64,000 bases of DNA from Algoriphagus sp. (GCA_030729785.1 JANQWS010000023.1:62001-126000), one strand, 5' to 3'; shown: positions 1-9,780, counted from the stretch's first letter. The notes: generated by a model from the letters alone, not told the origin. Program-made: numbers and translations.

Positions 1-2
1 GG

Positions 3-1463
3 AACAAGGGTACGCAGGCGCAATTGGCGGATTTTCGTACGCCAGAACTATTAGAAGCCGATTTAACCAGCCTTGTTCTAGACATGCATGTCTGGGGCAA
101 AAAGGATATCCGCAGCATGACCTGGCTCAATCCTCCGCCAGTAAATTCCCTGGTGTCGGCAGAAAAAGTGCTTGAAGCCATTGAGGCCCTCGACCAAGGT
201 CAATTAACTTCACATGGGAAAGAATTGCATCAGGTACCTGCACATCCGAGAATCGCGCATATGCTCGTCTATGCCAAAAAAGCAAACCTCCTGCCACTAG
301 CCACCGATATCGCCGCCATTCTGGAGGAAAAGGATCCGCTTGCTTCCCAAGCTGGTGTGGACCTTAATCTACGAATTGAAGGACTGAGACGCTTCCGAGG
401 TCAGGTAAATGGGGCATTTGCTTACAAAAAGATTGAAAAAGTGGCTGCTCAATACCGCAAATTACTTTCTGTTACTCCTGAAAATAGCCCCGTAGATCCT
501 TGGGCTACAGGATTATTACTTGCCTATGCCTATCCAGAGCGGATTGCGGCTGCAAGACCTGGGAACAATGCTCAGTTTCAACTTGCAAATGGAAAAATAG
601 CCCAAATCGGACATAAAGATGATCTTGCCTATGAATCCTGGTTGGCCGTAGCGCACTTGGATGGGCGCGATGGCATGGGCAAAATTTGGATGGCGGCACC
701 ATTAAATCCCAAGGATTTGGTACCCATGCTCAAAACCAAAGAGGTGCTAGAATGGGATCGAAAGAAAGGTGGACTTCAAGCACATGCTGAAATACGGATT
801 GGAGCAATCGTCCTGGGAAATAGACCGCTACCAAAGGTAAAACCAGAATTAGTTGTTCAACTACTTCTTAAAACCATTCAGGAAGAAGGGGAATTTTTGC
901 TGGACTGGAACGAGTCTGCAAGGGAATTAATAGCACGAGTGCAGTCAGTAGCGATTTGGCATCCGAATCAGGGCTGGCCTACCTGGTCGGAAGAGTCTCT
1001 CTGTGCAAGTGCTGCAGACTGGCTTACACCCTACTTGATGGGCATTACGAAAAATGAGGAATTGAAGAAATTGAATCTTAGTCAATACCTGTTGCATTCC
1101 CTCAAATTTGAGCAGCAGCAGAACTTGGAGAGGATTGCACCTAGGAATTTGAAGGTACCTTCTGGAAGTGAAATCTTGATCCACTACCAAGAAGATGGCA
1201 GTGCTCCTCGCCTCTCGGTTCGATTGCAAGAACTGTTTGGGCTGCTTGAAACCCCGAAAGTAAATGAAGGACGCGTCCCAATTTTGATCGAATTGCTCTC
1301 CCCTGGCTACAAACCAGTACAACTTACTCAAGATTTAAAAAGCTTCTGGAGTTTAGGCTACTTTGAAGTTAAAAAAGAGCTCAAACAGCGGTATCCCAAA
1401 CACTCCTGGCCAGATAATCCGATCCAGGCAACAGCTACAAGAGGAGTCAAAAAAAGAGAATAA
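3..1463 (+). CDS. hrpB: ATP-dependent helicase HrpB, C-terminal part (5' truncated by window edge)
   Basis: Frame open from the window start; ELLEADLTSLVLDMHVWG...WLNPPP...LTSHGKELHQVPAHPRIAHML is typical of the HrpB C-terminal half. Confidence 0.85.
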   Translation, partial: NKGTQAQLADFRTPELLEADLTSLVLDMHVWGKKDIRSMTWLNPPPVNSLVSAEKVLEAIEALDQGQLTSHGKELHQVPAHPRIAHMLVYAKKANLLPLATDIAAILEEKDPLASQAGVDLNLRIEGLRRFRGQVNGAFAYKKIEKVAAQYRKLLSVTPENSPVDPWATGLLLAYAYPERIAAARPGNNAQFQLANGKIAQIGHKDDLAYESWLAVAHLDGRDGMGKIWMAAPLNPKDLVPMLKTKEVLEWDRKKGGLQAHAEIRIGAIVLGNRPLPKVKPELVVQLLLKTIQEEGEFLLDWNESARELIARVQSVAIWHPNQGWPTWSEESLCASAADWLTPYLMGITKNEELKKLNLSQYLLHSLKFEQQQNLERIAPRNLKVPSGSEILIHYQEDGSAPRLSVRLQELFGLLETPKVNEGRVPILIELLSPGYKPVQLTQDLKSFWSLGYFEVKKELKQRYPKHSWPDNPIQATATRGVKKRE

Positions 1464-1470
1464 AGTTGAA

Positions 1471-1995
1471 TTACTCCTCAAAAAGATCTTTCAACTCTTT
1501 TAACATGGGTTCTACCTCTAGCTTCTTCAATGCTAGACTTTCCTCGTCCTCAGGATTGTGCAGGTAATGATTCCAATGCTTCTCGGCTTTGCGAATAGTT
1601 CTTGGAGTAACATCAAATTCCACACTATCCAAATACCCTTTAGCTAGTGTAGAAGCTTTAAAGTTGCCAAAAAGATACACTCGAAAGACATCCACAAAGC
1701 GTTCCGCTAGGTTAAACTCCTCTAAAATTTGCACGAAAGCCCCTTGTATAGCTCTATTCTTTTTATCTGATATGGCTTCAAATATGGCATCCAAAGATTC
1801 TTCATTCCAGGAAGTTTTGGCTAATGCGCGGCAAGCCAAATAAGCTATTTCCCACTGTTCTCCTTTTACCAAGGTAATCAAGTGGTCTTTGGTCTCTTCA
1901 TCAGCCATGCCTCCTAGTTTTTCTGCAAAGTGATAGGCTTCCTCTTCCTTAGGGTTGCACATCCGATTCAGCACTTTTTGTATGTCTTCCTGCAT
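1471..1995 (-). CDS. HEAT-repeat-like hypothetical protein
   Basis: ORF; likely start at internal Met (MQEDIQKVL); helical repeat pattern. Confidence 0.6.
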   Translation of the reverse strand: MQEDIQKVLNRMCNPKEEEAYHFAEKLGGMADEETKDHLITLVKGEQWEIAYLACRALAKTSWNEESLDAIFEAISDKKNRAIQGAFVQILEEFNLAERFVDVFRVYLFGNFKASTLAKGYLDSVEFDVTPRTIRKAEKHWNHYLHNPEDEESLALKKLEVEPMLKELKDLFEE

Positions 1996-2043
1996 AGATT
2001 TTTTCTTTATTTGTACAAAGATAGCTATGGAACTGGCTTTACG

Positions 2044-2742
2044 ATGAAAATACCACAAACTGAGGTCTTAGGTGATGAAAAGGCTCTTCAAGTATTAAAA
2101 ATAGCCAAATCAAAGGGATGGCAAATCCACTATATACCTGATAAGCATCAGGTACTGATCGAAAATAAAACAAGTTGGCTAGCCAAACTGTATTTACCAT
2201 GGACGAAAGTTTGGCTCCCTGAAGGTGAATTTTGCCTTGGCGACAATGTGCATTACTGTTTGACTTTGGTACGAGCAGGACAAGCTGCGGTGGGGTACTT
2301 CCATCAAGGAATTTTGCTTGACCATAAGGTTTTTCGCGGGTATTTAGTGCGACAGAAGCAAGGAATGTCTCAATTTAAATACTTGAAAACCAAAGGAAAA
2401 TCAAGAGCAGGTTCACGCATTAGATTAGAAGAAACACAGTTGTTTTTCAAAGAGATCAATGAGCGGTTACAAGTTTATGCAAATCAGTACCCGCTCAATT
2501 TTTGGGGCTTAGGATGCGCCAAAACGATGTGGCCCTTGTTATTTGATGCGGAGGTGAAACCACCCTTTTCTTCCAAATCCCATGAATTGATTGAACTCCC
2601 CTATCCATTTGTTAAAGCTTCCTTTGAAGAATTACAGAAGTTAGAACATCGCTTAACCCAATTCCATTTGCTTCTTTCTCCTTTAGGCAAGCCCTTATTT
2701 CAATTACATCACTCCCCAGATCTAGAGGAAGAATCTTGGTAG
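2044..2742 (+). CDS. hypothetical protein
   Basis: ORF from likely ATG (MKIPQTEVLGDEKALQ); no family recognised. Confidence 0.55.
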   Translation: MKIPQTEVLGDEKALQVLKIAKSKGWQIHYIPDKHQVLIENKTSWLAKLYLPWTKVWLPEGEFCLGDNVHYCLTLVRAGQAAVGYFHQGILLDHKVFRGYLVRQKQGMSQFKYLKTKGKSRAGSRIRLEETQLFFKEINERLQVYANQYPLNFWGLGCAKTMWPLLFDAEVKPPFSSKSHELIELPYPFVKASFEELQKLEHRLTQFHLLLSPLGKPLFQLHHSPDLEEESW

Positions 2743-2753
2743 ACAAAAAAAAA

Positions 2754-2779
2754 CCTTTGGCTTCCAAGGAAACCAAAGG
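2754..2779 (-). terminator. hairpin CCTTTGG-N12-CCAAAGG flanked by A/T tracts; terminator for the TM2 gene, possibly bidirectional
   Basis: perfect 7-bp stem, T-run on the minus strand immediately after. Confidence 0.6.
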
Positions 2780-2802
2780 AAAAAAGGAAAGTGGGCGTTG
2801 GT

Positions 2803-3180
2803 TTAGCTTTCTTTGGGTCCTTTTTCTGGAAATGAGAGAGACAACATATTGATAGTCTCATGTGCCATCTTGATGTTGAATTCGTAGGCTAGACTCTTGT
2901 AATTCACTAAATCCACTATCGTACCAATAAAGCATAGACCAACAGTAAGTAAGTATAAGATCCCAAGGCCAATTTGCCCTAGGATAAATCGGTGAAGACC
3001 CGCGAAGCCAAAGAAGCCAAGTAAGGTCAAGATCAAAATCATCTGGGGGTCTTTCCGTCTTGCTCGGTATACTTGAGCAAATAAAGAAGCTTCTTCTTCA
3101 TCCATGCTCTTCATTAAACCTTGGATATAACCCAATTCCATTCCTTCCAATTCAGGAAGATGTCTCAATACATTAGCCAT
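2803..3180 (-). CDS. TM2 domain-containing protein
   Basis: LLGFFGFAGLHRFILGQIGLGILYLLTVGLCFIGTIVDLV TM2 signature. Confidence 0.85.
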   Translation of the reverse strand: MANVLRHLPELEGMELGYIQGLMKSMDEEEASLFAQVYRARRKDPQMILILTLLGFFGFAGLHRFILGQIGLGILYLLTVGLCFIGTIVDLVNYKSLAYEFNIKMAHETINMLSLSFPEKGPKES

Positions 3181-3475
3181 AGTGTGTGCGATTTTTCAGT
3201 TGTTTGATTAATTTCCAAATACGATGAAAGATGACCCCGTATGCCAAACTTGCCAAAGGATGCATTTCCCAAGATGCTAGAAATTTGCCTCTAGCAAGCA
3301 AATTCATGGCCCTCCCCAGTCCACATCCAGGGCACCAGTGCAAGCCTAAATTATCCAAAAGACAAAGGCTGAAGGAGTCTGAATAGGGATTGATGGTAAA
3401 TATGGCAAGTATACTCACTATCCAGGCAATTAATTCCACTGGGAGGGTTTGTAGTCGATGCCCAAAATCTTTCAT
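3173..3475 (-). CDS. DUF2752 domain-containing protein
   Basis: HWCPGCGLGRAMNLLARG motif; overlaps the TM2 gene start. Confidence 0.8.
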   Translation of the reverse strand: MKDFGHRLQTLPVELIAWIVSILAIFTINPYSDSFSLCLLDNLGLHWCPGCGLGRAMNLLARGKFLASWEMHPLASLAYGVIFHRIWKLIKQLKNRTHYG

Positions 3476-3585
3476 TGTAAGACGAATTACTAAAATGATG
3501 CCAAACCTCCAAAAAATGAATGGAGGAGGTTTTTACGAAATAAGCATGCCCTACCTGTCAGCTAATTGAACAGCTACCTGTCCGT

Positions 3586-4668
3586 TTATGAACGTTTTAG
3601 TTCGGGGATCTTTAATTGAAGTACCTTTCCAAATTGCTGAATCTGTTGACGCTCTAAATTCTTTCTTAGCGATTCATGGTTAGTTACTGCTCCAAAAGTT
3701 TTGAAGCTGGAAAATTTTAAAAATAGTCCCAAAATATCTCCAGGAACCGGAGTTTGACCGGAAATACCCACTGCTTTCGATGCTTCTTTTCCAAGAAAAA
3801 ATGCCAGCATGGACTCGAGTTGTGAGGTCAGCAGTGAATCTTGAATATTTTTCTGATAGAATTCCAAAAGTGCTCTTGTGAGTTTCTTTCCTTCTTCTGA
3901 AGGTTTCATTTGCCTTCGGCGAATCAATCGATCCAATTCAAATGCTTCCTTAGCTGTAGTGGGCCAAAGATTAGTTTCAACCCCCATCAATTCACCAATC
4001 CACTTCCAATACCAAAGGAGGGCCTGGTGTTCTTTTGGCGTAGGTCCAAATCCAATTTTAGTCATCCCACGCAATACAATATGGCTAAAGGCCAGGTTGG
4101 TACCCAAAAGGTCTTCCTGGTTGATGGGTTCTCCGAATGCTGGATTCCAATCCTTGGCGTGCATTTGAATAAAATATCGACTGTAGGCATGAATCAACCG
4201 AACCCGCGCACATGTCAAAAAGGCTTCATCCTGCCTAGAAAAAGCCCCTGGTTTGAAGATATCCAAGACAAATCGGGTGGTCTCCCCTAGCCTTTCGCCA
4301 ATTTGGTTCAGAATCCGCTGAGAACGAACCAATACTTGGGCTCCATCTGCAAAAGCATAGCAATAGGGCAAAGAGTAAAAACCTAGCATGGCAAGGTATA
4401 AACCTCCATTGCGCTCAAAAAAAGCTTGGGCTTCTTCGTGTTTAGAAGCAGAAGATTCAGCTAACTTATTTTTATAAAAATCGAAATATTGTTTTAACTC
4501 CAACGGAAAATCATCTGGGAGAGAATCTGGAATGAATTTCCAGGAATTGATTTCTTTAGCGAAATTAGCATCAGAAACTAAAACCTGAACTGCTCGATCA
4601 GCTAAGGAATCTTTTTTGAATCGTAAACGATCAAAAACTTCATTGTTGTAGTCAGAAAGTAGTTTCAC
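3586..4668 (-). CDS. DUF2236 / MpaB-family oxygenase-like protein
   Basis: GGLYLAMLGFYSLPYCYAFADGAQVLVRSQRILNQIGERLGETTRFVLDIF... similar to DUF2236 proteins. Confidence 0.6.
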   Translation of the reverse strand: MKLLSDYNNEVFDRLRFKKDSLADRAVQVLVSDANFAKEINSWKFIPDSLPDDFPLELKQYFDFYKNKLAESSASKHEEAQAFFERNGGLYLAMLGFYSLPYCYAFADGAQVLVRSQRILNQIGERLGETTRFVLDIFKPGAFSRQDEAFLTCARVRLIHAYSRYFIQMHAKDWNPAFGEPINQEDLLGTNLAFSHIVLRGMTKIGFGPTPKEHQALLWYWKWIGELMGVETNLWPTTAKEAFELDRLIRRRQMKPSEEGKKLTRALLEFYQKNIQDSLLTSQLESMLAFFLGKEASKAVGISGQTPVPGDILGLFLKFSSFKTFGAVTNHESLRKNLERQQIQQFGKVLQLKIPELKRS

Positions 4669-4717
4669 ATCATCTTAACCGAAAATCCGTACTTTAGTTG
4701 GCTCAGAATTCTAATCC

Positions 4718-5632
4718 ATGCGAAAAATACATTTCACCCTGCTTCTGTGCTTAATTTTTCAAAGTTACCCGCTATTTTCACAGGTATCCACCGATTTATG
4801 GGTAGTCGGTACGGAAGGCAGAGGAGCTCAGTTAAAATTAAAAATCAACACGGCCAAGCCGTTGACCAACCGACCGGAATACGACAACCAACCTAGCTTT
4901 ATCAATGATTCGGAATTTATTTTTTCTGCAGCAGATGAAAAAGGCAATCATGACTTGATCCTATATAGTTTCCGAACTGGTAGATTTACCAACCTAACCC
5001 AAACTCCAGATCGTAGTGAGTATTCCCCTAGCCTCACGGAATGTGGATCCTATTTTTCTACTATTGTGGTAGAGCCAGATGGCACCCAACGGTTATGGTT
5101 GTATCCAGTAACCGGAGAGGCCCCCGAATTATTGTATGAAGACATTCTCCCGGTGGGCTATTACGATTGGTACGATGGAAAGGCTGCGCTGTTTGTGCTC
5201 GGCCAGCCCAATTCCTTGATCTATGTCCGAGGAAAAGGAAAGGTAGATTCCTTGGATACGGATATTGGGAGAACGGTCAGAAAACGACCCAACACCGCCG
5301 AAATCACCTATTTGGATCGAAAGAAATTCCTAGAAACGGATCAAGGAAAAGCGCTTGGCATCGCTTCGGTGAATCTAAAAACAGGGGTAAGAAAAGATTA
5401 CGGATTTGCTGTTCCTGACTCCCAGGATTTTATTTGGATCCACAAAAACTACCTCTTAATGGCTAAGGGGAATGAGATTTTCACCAAACATATCCGGGAA
5501 AATAATTGGGAATTCTTGGGAAAAATTGAATCTTCAAGCCATCAAGGAATTACGCGTATGGCGTATAATTCAGAAAGCAACCAACTCATCCTTGTCCTTA
5601 ATAGAATAAAAATTCAAAAAAATGAACGCTAA
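4718..5632 (+). CDS. TolB/PD40 beta-propeller-like secreted protein
   Basis: signal peptide; FSAADEKGNHDLILYSFRTGRFTNLTQTPDRSEYSPSLT. Confidence 0.65.
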   Translation: MRKIHFTLLLCLIFQSYPLFSQVSTDLWVVGTEGRGAQLKLKINTAKPLTNRPEYDNQPSFINDSEFIFSAADEKGNHDLILYSFRTGRFTNLTQTPDRSEYSPSLTECGSYFSTIVVEPDGTQRLWLYPVTGEAPELLYEDILPVGYYDWYDGKAALFVLGQPNSLIYVRGKGKVDSLDTDIGRTVRKRPNTAEITYLDRKKFLETDQGKALGIASVNLKTGVRKDYGFAVPDSQDFIWIHKNYLLMAKGNEIFTKHIRENNWEFLGKIESSSHQGITRMAYNSESNQLILVLNRIKIQKNER

Positions 5633-6545
5633 AATCTACCTACTCGGACTTACTTCCGCTCTTTTGCTGGTATCTAAATCACTTTTTGGACAAATTGAAG
5701 ATAAGCGCGGAATTATCGTCAAGGGTGCTCAACTTGAATTGGTGAAGGATGGATTTTCATTTACGGAAGGACCAGCAGTCAATCGATTTGGAGACATCTA
5801 TTTCACGGATCAGCCAAATGATAAAATCTACGTATGGAATGCAAATAGCAACCAAGTAAGCCTAGCCAAAGAAGGCACTGGCCGTTCCAACGGATTGTAC
5901 TTTCAATTGGACGGCAAACTGATTGCAGCAGCAGACTTAAAAAATGAATTGGTAGAGATGGACATACAAACTGGAAAAGAAACAGTGCTGGTGCCTTCAT
6001 TTAAAGGCAAAAAATTAAATGGCCCCAATGATATCTGGATACGACCCAAAGGGGGATTGTATTTTACAGATCCTCTTTATCCTCGCCCTTACTGGGAAGG
6101 GGTACGTGGGAAAGAAATGGAACAAGATGGAAGGCATGTTTATTTTCTTTCTGAAGATCGTACCGAGTTATTTCGCGTAGCTCAGGATTTGAAACAACCC
6201 AATGGCATCATTGGGACCCCAGATGGAAAGTATTTGTATGTAGCAGATATTGGAGCATCTAAAACCTGGAAATATGAAATCCAAGAAGATGGGTACTTGA
6301 CCAATAAAACCCTGTTTTGTGAGATGGGATCTGATGGAATGACTATTGATGACCGAGGCAATGTTTATTTGACTGGAAAAGGAGTCACTGTTTTTGATAG
6401 GAAGGGGGAAAAAATAGCCCATATCCCTGTTCCAGAAGATTGGACCGCCAATGTCACTTTTGGGACGTTAACTCGCAACGTCCTGTTCATTACTGCTATG
6501 GACGCGGTCTACACCCTTAAAATGAAAAGTAGAGGGGTTTGGTAA
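5622..6545 (+). CDS. SMP-30/gluconolactonase-like protein
   Basis: FTEGPAVNRFGDIYFTDQPNDKIYVWN...NGPNDIW...GLYFTDP; overlaps upstream ORF by 11 nt. Confidence 0.8.
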   Translation: MNAKIYLLGLTSALLLVSKSLFGQIEDKRGIIVKGAQLELVKDGFSFTEGPAVNRFGDIYFTDQPNDKIYVWNANSNQVSLAKEGTGRSNGLYFQLDGKLIAAADLKNELVEMDIQTGKETVLVPSFKGKKLNGPNDIWIRPKGGLYFTDPLYPRPYWEGVRGKEMEQDGRHVYFLSEDRTELFRVAQDLKQPNGIIGTPDGKYLYVADIGASKTWKYEIQEDGYLTNKTLFCEMGSDGMTIDDRGNVYLTGKGVTVFDRKGEKIAHIPVPEDWTANVTFGTLTRNVLFITAMDAVYTLKMKSRGVW

Positions 6546-6548
6546 TAA

Positions 6549-6621
6549 TGTCGACAGTCAATGGTTGACAGACCAAGGCTAACTTAATTGAATTTCAAAT
6601 TTTATTTGCTTAAGTAACTTG
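6549..6621 (+). repeat. diverged partial copy of the dispersed GATTATCCG element
   Basis: GTCGACAGTCAATGGTTGACAGACCAAGGCTAACTTAATTGAATTTCAAATTTTATTTG...AAGTAACTT matches the 3' half of the copies at 51.0 and 58.0 kb. Confidence 0.45.
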
Positions 6622-6702
6622 TACTTAACCAAATAATTATAAAAGACAAAAAGTCGGAATTTATACCCGTCTTTTTTTTTGTGATTAATTCAAAGTCAGC
6701 CC

Positions 6703-7341
6703 TCACTTGACTTCATCCAAGGCCTGCCTGAGTGTTCGGTCAAAGACCTCATCTGGTTGTGCCCCAGATATCCCGAATTTTCGATCAAATACAAAGAAGG
6801 GTACGCCTTGCACCCCTATCAATCGGGATTCATACACATCCTGGTCGATGGCTGCATCAAAATTCCTTAAATCCAGCACCTGCTTTGCTTCATCCCTATC
6901 CAATCCTACAGAATCGGCACAGTGGAGCAAGACCTCCTGTTGATCAATATTTTTGCCTTCTATAAAATAGGCTTGAAACAAGCTTTCCTTCAGGGCGTCT
7001 TGCTTGCCCTTTTCTTTTGCTAAATGAAGCAATCGATGGGCCTTTTTGGTATTCGCTACGACAGTTTGTGTAAAATTAAAATTCAAGCCTTCCTCCCTGC
7101 CCATGGCTGCTACTTGAGCAGTCATCTGAATGGTTTGGGCTTGAGTCCATCCTTTCGTTTGCGATAAATAGTCTAGCGTGTTCTGAGCTTCATTGGTTTC
7201 TAAATCAGGATTCAACTGAAAACTCTTCCATTCGATTTGAATCGAGGAGGATTCCGGTAATTTTTGAATGGCTTTTTCTAGTTTTCGCTTGCCGATGTAG
7301 CAAAATGGACAAGCGATATCCGACCAAATTTCAATATTCAT
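6703..7341 (-). CDS. DsbA-family (FrnE-like) oxidoreductase
   Basis: MNIEIWSDIACPFCYIGKRKLEKA. Confidence 0.88.
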   Translation of the reverse strand: MNIEIWSDIACPFCYIGKRKLEKAIQKLPESSSIQIEWKSFQLNPDLETNEAQNTLDYLSQTKGWTQAQTIQMTAQVAAMGREEGLNFNFTQTVVANTKKAHRLLHLAKEKGKQDALKESLFQAYFIEGKNIDQQEVLLHCADSVGLDRDEAKQVLDLRNFDAAIDQDVYESRLIGVQGVPFFVFDRKFGISGAQPDEVFDRTLRQALDEVK

Positions 7342-7399
7342 CTGATTTTTTGTTTCTTCATGTGATAAACAGCATACTTCATAAAGAGTTCCCGATATT

Positions 7400-7555
7400 T
7401 TGAAAACTAAAGAATGCCCCTCCTGTGCTATGGAAGTCGAAAATTCCCTTTCTATATGTCCGATTTGTCAATTTGAATTTCCAAAACGTGCACCTTGGAT
7501 TACAGGAATGGCTATTTTTTTACTTGTAGTTTGGTTACTTTCCTACCTCCTTTAA
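7400..7555 (+). CDS. small zinc-ribbon plus single-TM protein (51 aa; TTG start or internal ATG at 7430)
   Basis: Manual translation (M)KTKECPSCAMEVENSLSICPICQFEFPKRAPWITGMAIFLLVVWLLSYLL; absent from ORF track because short. Confidence 0.65.
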   Translation: MKTKECPSCAMEVENSLSICPICQFEFPKRAPWITGMAIFLLVVWLLSYLL

Positions 7556-7565
7556 CTCCATCCTC

Positions 7566-8813
7566 ATGAAAAAACGTTCCTTTTTAAAGTATTTTGCAGC
7601 GCTAGGCCTTGGAGGATCCTTGCTTCCCTCTGAATTAAAAGCCTTTGATTTCGATACCTTGGATTGGTCAAGTGAAGATATCTGGGATCAATTACGCGCA
7701 GGCTACCGACTCAAACCAGATTACCTCAACTTTGAGAATGGGTACTATTGCTTTCTTCCTCAAGAGTTACTTGAAAAATACATTTCCCATATCCGTGAGA
7801 TCAATTACCAAGGATCGCATTACATGCGTGGAGTTCAATTTGAAAACAAAGCTAAATCTGCAGCTGCCTTAGCTGGCTTTCTAGATGCCGATCCTGAAGA
7901 AGTTGTTTTAACTCGAAATACTACCGAGTCCTTGGATTTGATTATTTCTGGCTATCCTTGGAAGGCCGGTGATGAGGCGATCTTTGCCAACCAGGACTAT
8001 GGTACTATGCAAACCATGTTTGAACTGGCATCTAGACGCTGGGGAATAAAAACGGTGAAAGTGGATATTCCCATGCATCCCAAATCGGATGAAGAAGTGG
8101 TGGAAATTTATCGAAAGGCAATTACGCCCAAAACCAAGCTGTTGATGGTGCCACATATTGTCAATATCACTGGTCATATCCTTCCTGTCCGGAAAATTGC
8201 GGACATGGCGCATGCCCAAGGAGTAGAAATCATGTTGGACGGCGCTCATGCAGTGGGACATTTTACCTTTAGTATGAAAGATCTGGATTGCGATTATTAC
8301 GGATCCAGCCTACACAAGTGGTTAAGCGTCCCGTTAGGTGCAGGTTTACTTTATGTAAAAAAAGATAAGGTTTCTAAAATCCAACCCCTTCTGGCACCAG
8401 GTAACTTGAATTTGACTAGCATTGCCTACCTCAACCACATTGGTACCCACCCTGCGGCCACGGATTTGACGGTGCTGGATTCCATTGCGTTCCAAGAGAA
8501 AATCGGTTCCAAGAGAAAGGAAGATCGACTTCGGTTTATCCAAAAATACTGGTCTGATCAAGTGCGGAATGTGCCCGGTATCCGTGTAAATACACCTGAA
8601 GATCCAGCTCGATGCTGTGGCATTGGAAACGTGTGGGTAGAAAAACTGTCCCCTTCAGAAATGGGCAAAATACTGATGGATAAATACAAGATTTTTACCG
8701 CGCCTATTGATGGATCGGGAGTTCGGGGGGTTCGTGTGAGCCCAAATATTTATACGAGCACTGCGGATTGTGATGCATTGGTGATAGCACTGAAAGAAAT
8801 GGCAAAATCTTAA
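7566..8813 (+). CDS. PLP-dependent aminotransferase class V (isopenicillin-N-epimerase-like), exported
   Basis: N-terminal signal; VVLTRNTTESLDLIISGYPW...LDGAHAVGHF...YYGSSLHKWLSVPLGAGLLY PLP-lysine region. Confidence 0.85.
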   Translation: MKKRSFLKYFAALGLGGSLLPSELKAFDFDTLDWSSEDIWDQLRAGYRLKPDYLNFENGYYCFLPQELLEKYISHIREINYQGSHYMRGVQFENKAKSAAALAGFLDADPEEVVLTRNTTESLDLIISGYPWKAGDEAIFANQDYGTMQTMFELASRRWGIKTVKVDIPMHPKSDEEVVEIYRKAITPKTKLLMVPHIVNITGHILPVRKIADMAHAQGVEIMLDGAHAVGHFTFSMKDLDCDYYGSSLHKWLSVPLGAGLLYVKKDKVSKIQPLLAPGNLNLTSIAYLNHIGTHPAATDLTVLDSIAFQEKIGSKRKEDRLRFIQKYWSDQVRNVPGIRVNTPEDPARCCGIGNVWVEKLSPSEMGKILMDKYKIFTAPIDGSGVRGVRVSPNIYTSTADCDALVIALKEMAKS

Positions 8814-8833
8814 CACTATAAGAAAAATTTACT

Positions 8834-8858
8834 AAAAGGGCTTCTTTAGTCCTTTTTT
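8834..8858 (+). terminator. rho-independent terminator after the aminotransferase
   Basis: AAGGGCT-TCTTT-AGTCCTT stem followed by T8. Confidence 0.65.
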
Positions 8859-8947
8859 TTGTAAACAAAAAAAACCTTTCCACTAAAAATAATGGGGGAA
8901 TTACTTGGAATTCATTGATAGATAGGCAAATTTTGCAGCCTCAAATC

Positions 8948-9064
8948 ATGGAAACCTCTAAAAACATATCATTTAGCTCAAAATCGTCTTTTTTCCAGAC
9001 GACAGATACGTTATTGAAGGTTATTTTTTCAGCATTTTGCTTCAGGCAGACCTTCAGGGTTTAA
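8948..9064 (+). other. 38-codon leader ORF upstream of the arginine operon (candidate)
   Basis: ATG...TAA ORF METSKNISFSSKSSFFQTTDTLLKVIFSAFCFRQTFRV; stop overlaps hairpin GGGTTTAACCC. Confidence 0.25.
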
Positions 9065-9172
9065 CCCTCTATCGATTTATGTCTCCCTTCGCGGAAGGCA
9101 CCAATAGCACCCTCCTTTTTATACAAGTTTGTAGCCTTGCCCATCAAGTGGCAAAATTATGTTGACTAAACT

Positions 9173-9730
9173 ATGGAAGATTTAGCATTCCACATTGGAG
9201 TTGCGAATAGCACTCATAAACTATATGCCGATCAAATAGCAGCAGAGATGGAAAATTCTGCCAAAGCTCGAGGAACTGGTATAGCCAAACGAAGTCCTGC
9301 TTATTTGGAAGCCAAAATGGAAGAAGGAAAGGCAGTCATTGCTTTAACTAGCGCAGGAAACTGGGTAGGGTTTTGTTACATTGAGGCTTGGGGACATGGG
9401 AAGTTTGTTGCTAATTCTGGGTTAATTGTAGCTCCTGAATACAGACAATATGGGTTGGCTCGAAAAATCAAACAAGAAGTATTTAAATTGAGTCAAGAGA
9501 AATACCCGGAATCAAAGATTTTCGGTTTGACTACCGGAGCAGCAGTCATGAAAATAAATTCAGAACTGGGCTATATTCCCGTTTCTTATTCCGCATTGAC
9601 TGATGACGAAGAATTTTGGAAAGGCTGCCAAAGTTGCGTCAACTTTGAAATCTTAACCGCAAAAAATCGACAAAATTGTCTCTGTACTGCCATGCTTTTT
9701 GATCCAAAATCGAAGAAAAAAGAAAGTTAG
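9173..9730 (+). CDS. GNAT N-acetyltransferase, arginine-operon type (putative N-acyl-glutamate synthase)
   Basis: GLIVAPEYRQYGLARKIKQ acetyl-CoA loop; first gene of arg operon. Confidence 0.75.
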   Translation: MEDLAFHIGVANSTHKLYADQIAAEMENSAKARGTGIAKRSPAYLEAKMEEGKAVIALTSAGNWVGFCYIEAWGHGKFVANSGLIVAPEYRQYGLARKIKQEVFKLSQEKYPESKIFGLTTGAAVMKINSELGYIPVSYSALTDDEEFWKGCQSCVNFEILTAKNRQNCLCTAMLFDPKSKKKES

Positions 9731-9780
9731 TACAATAGAGAAAAAGTAATAATTACTTTAATGCTTTCAAAACCTATCCT

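Noticed and set aside
505-702. Minus-strand ORF inside hrpB and many similar antisense ORFs of 60-130 aa in the track
   Set aside because: Fully overlapped by strongly supported CDS on the other strand with no recognisable motifs; treated as shadow ORFs.
3505-3540. Hairpin AAACCTCC...GGAGGTTTTT on the plus strand
   Set aside because: T-run is on the plus side but no plus-strand gene lies upstream; too little evidence to call a terminator or ncRNA.
6642-6675. Possible terminator AAAAGAC...GTCTTTTTTTTT after the gluconolactonase-like gene
   Set aside because: Long interior loop makes the stem weak; not listed as a feature.
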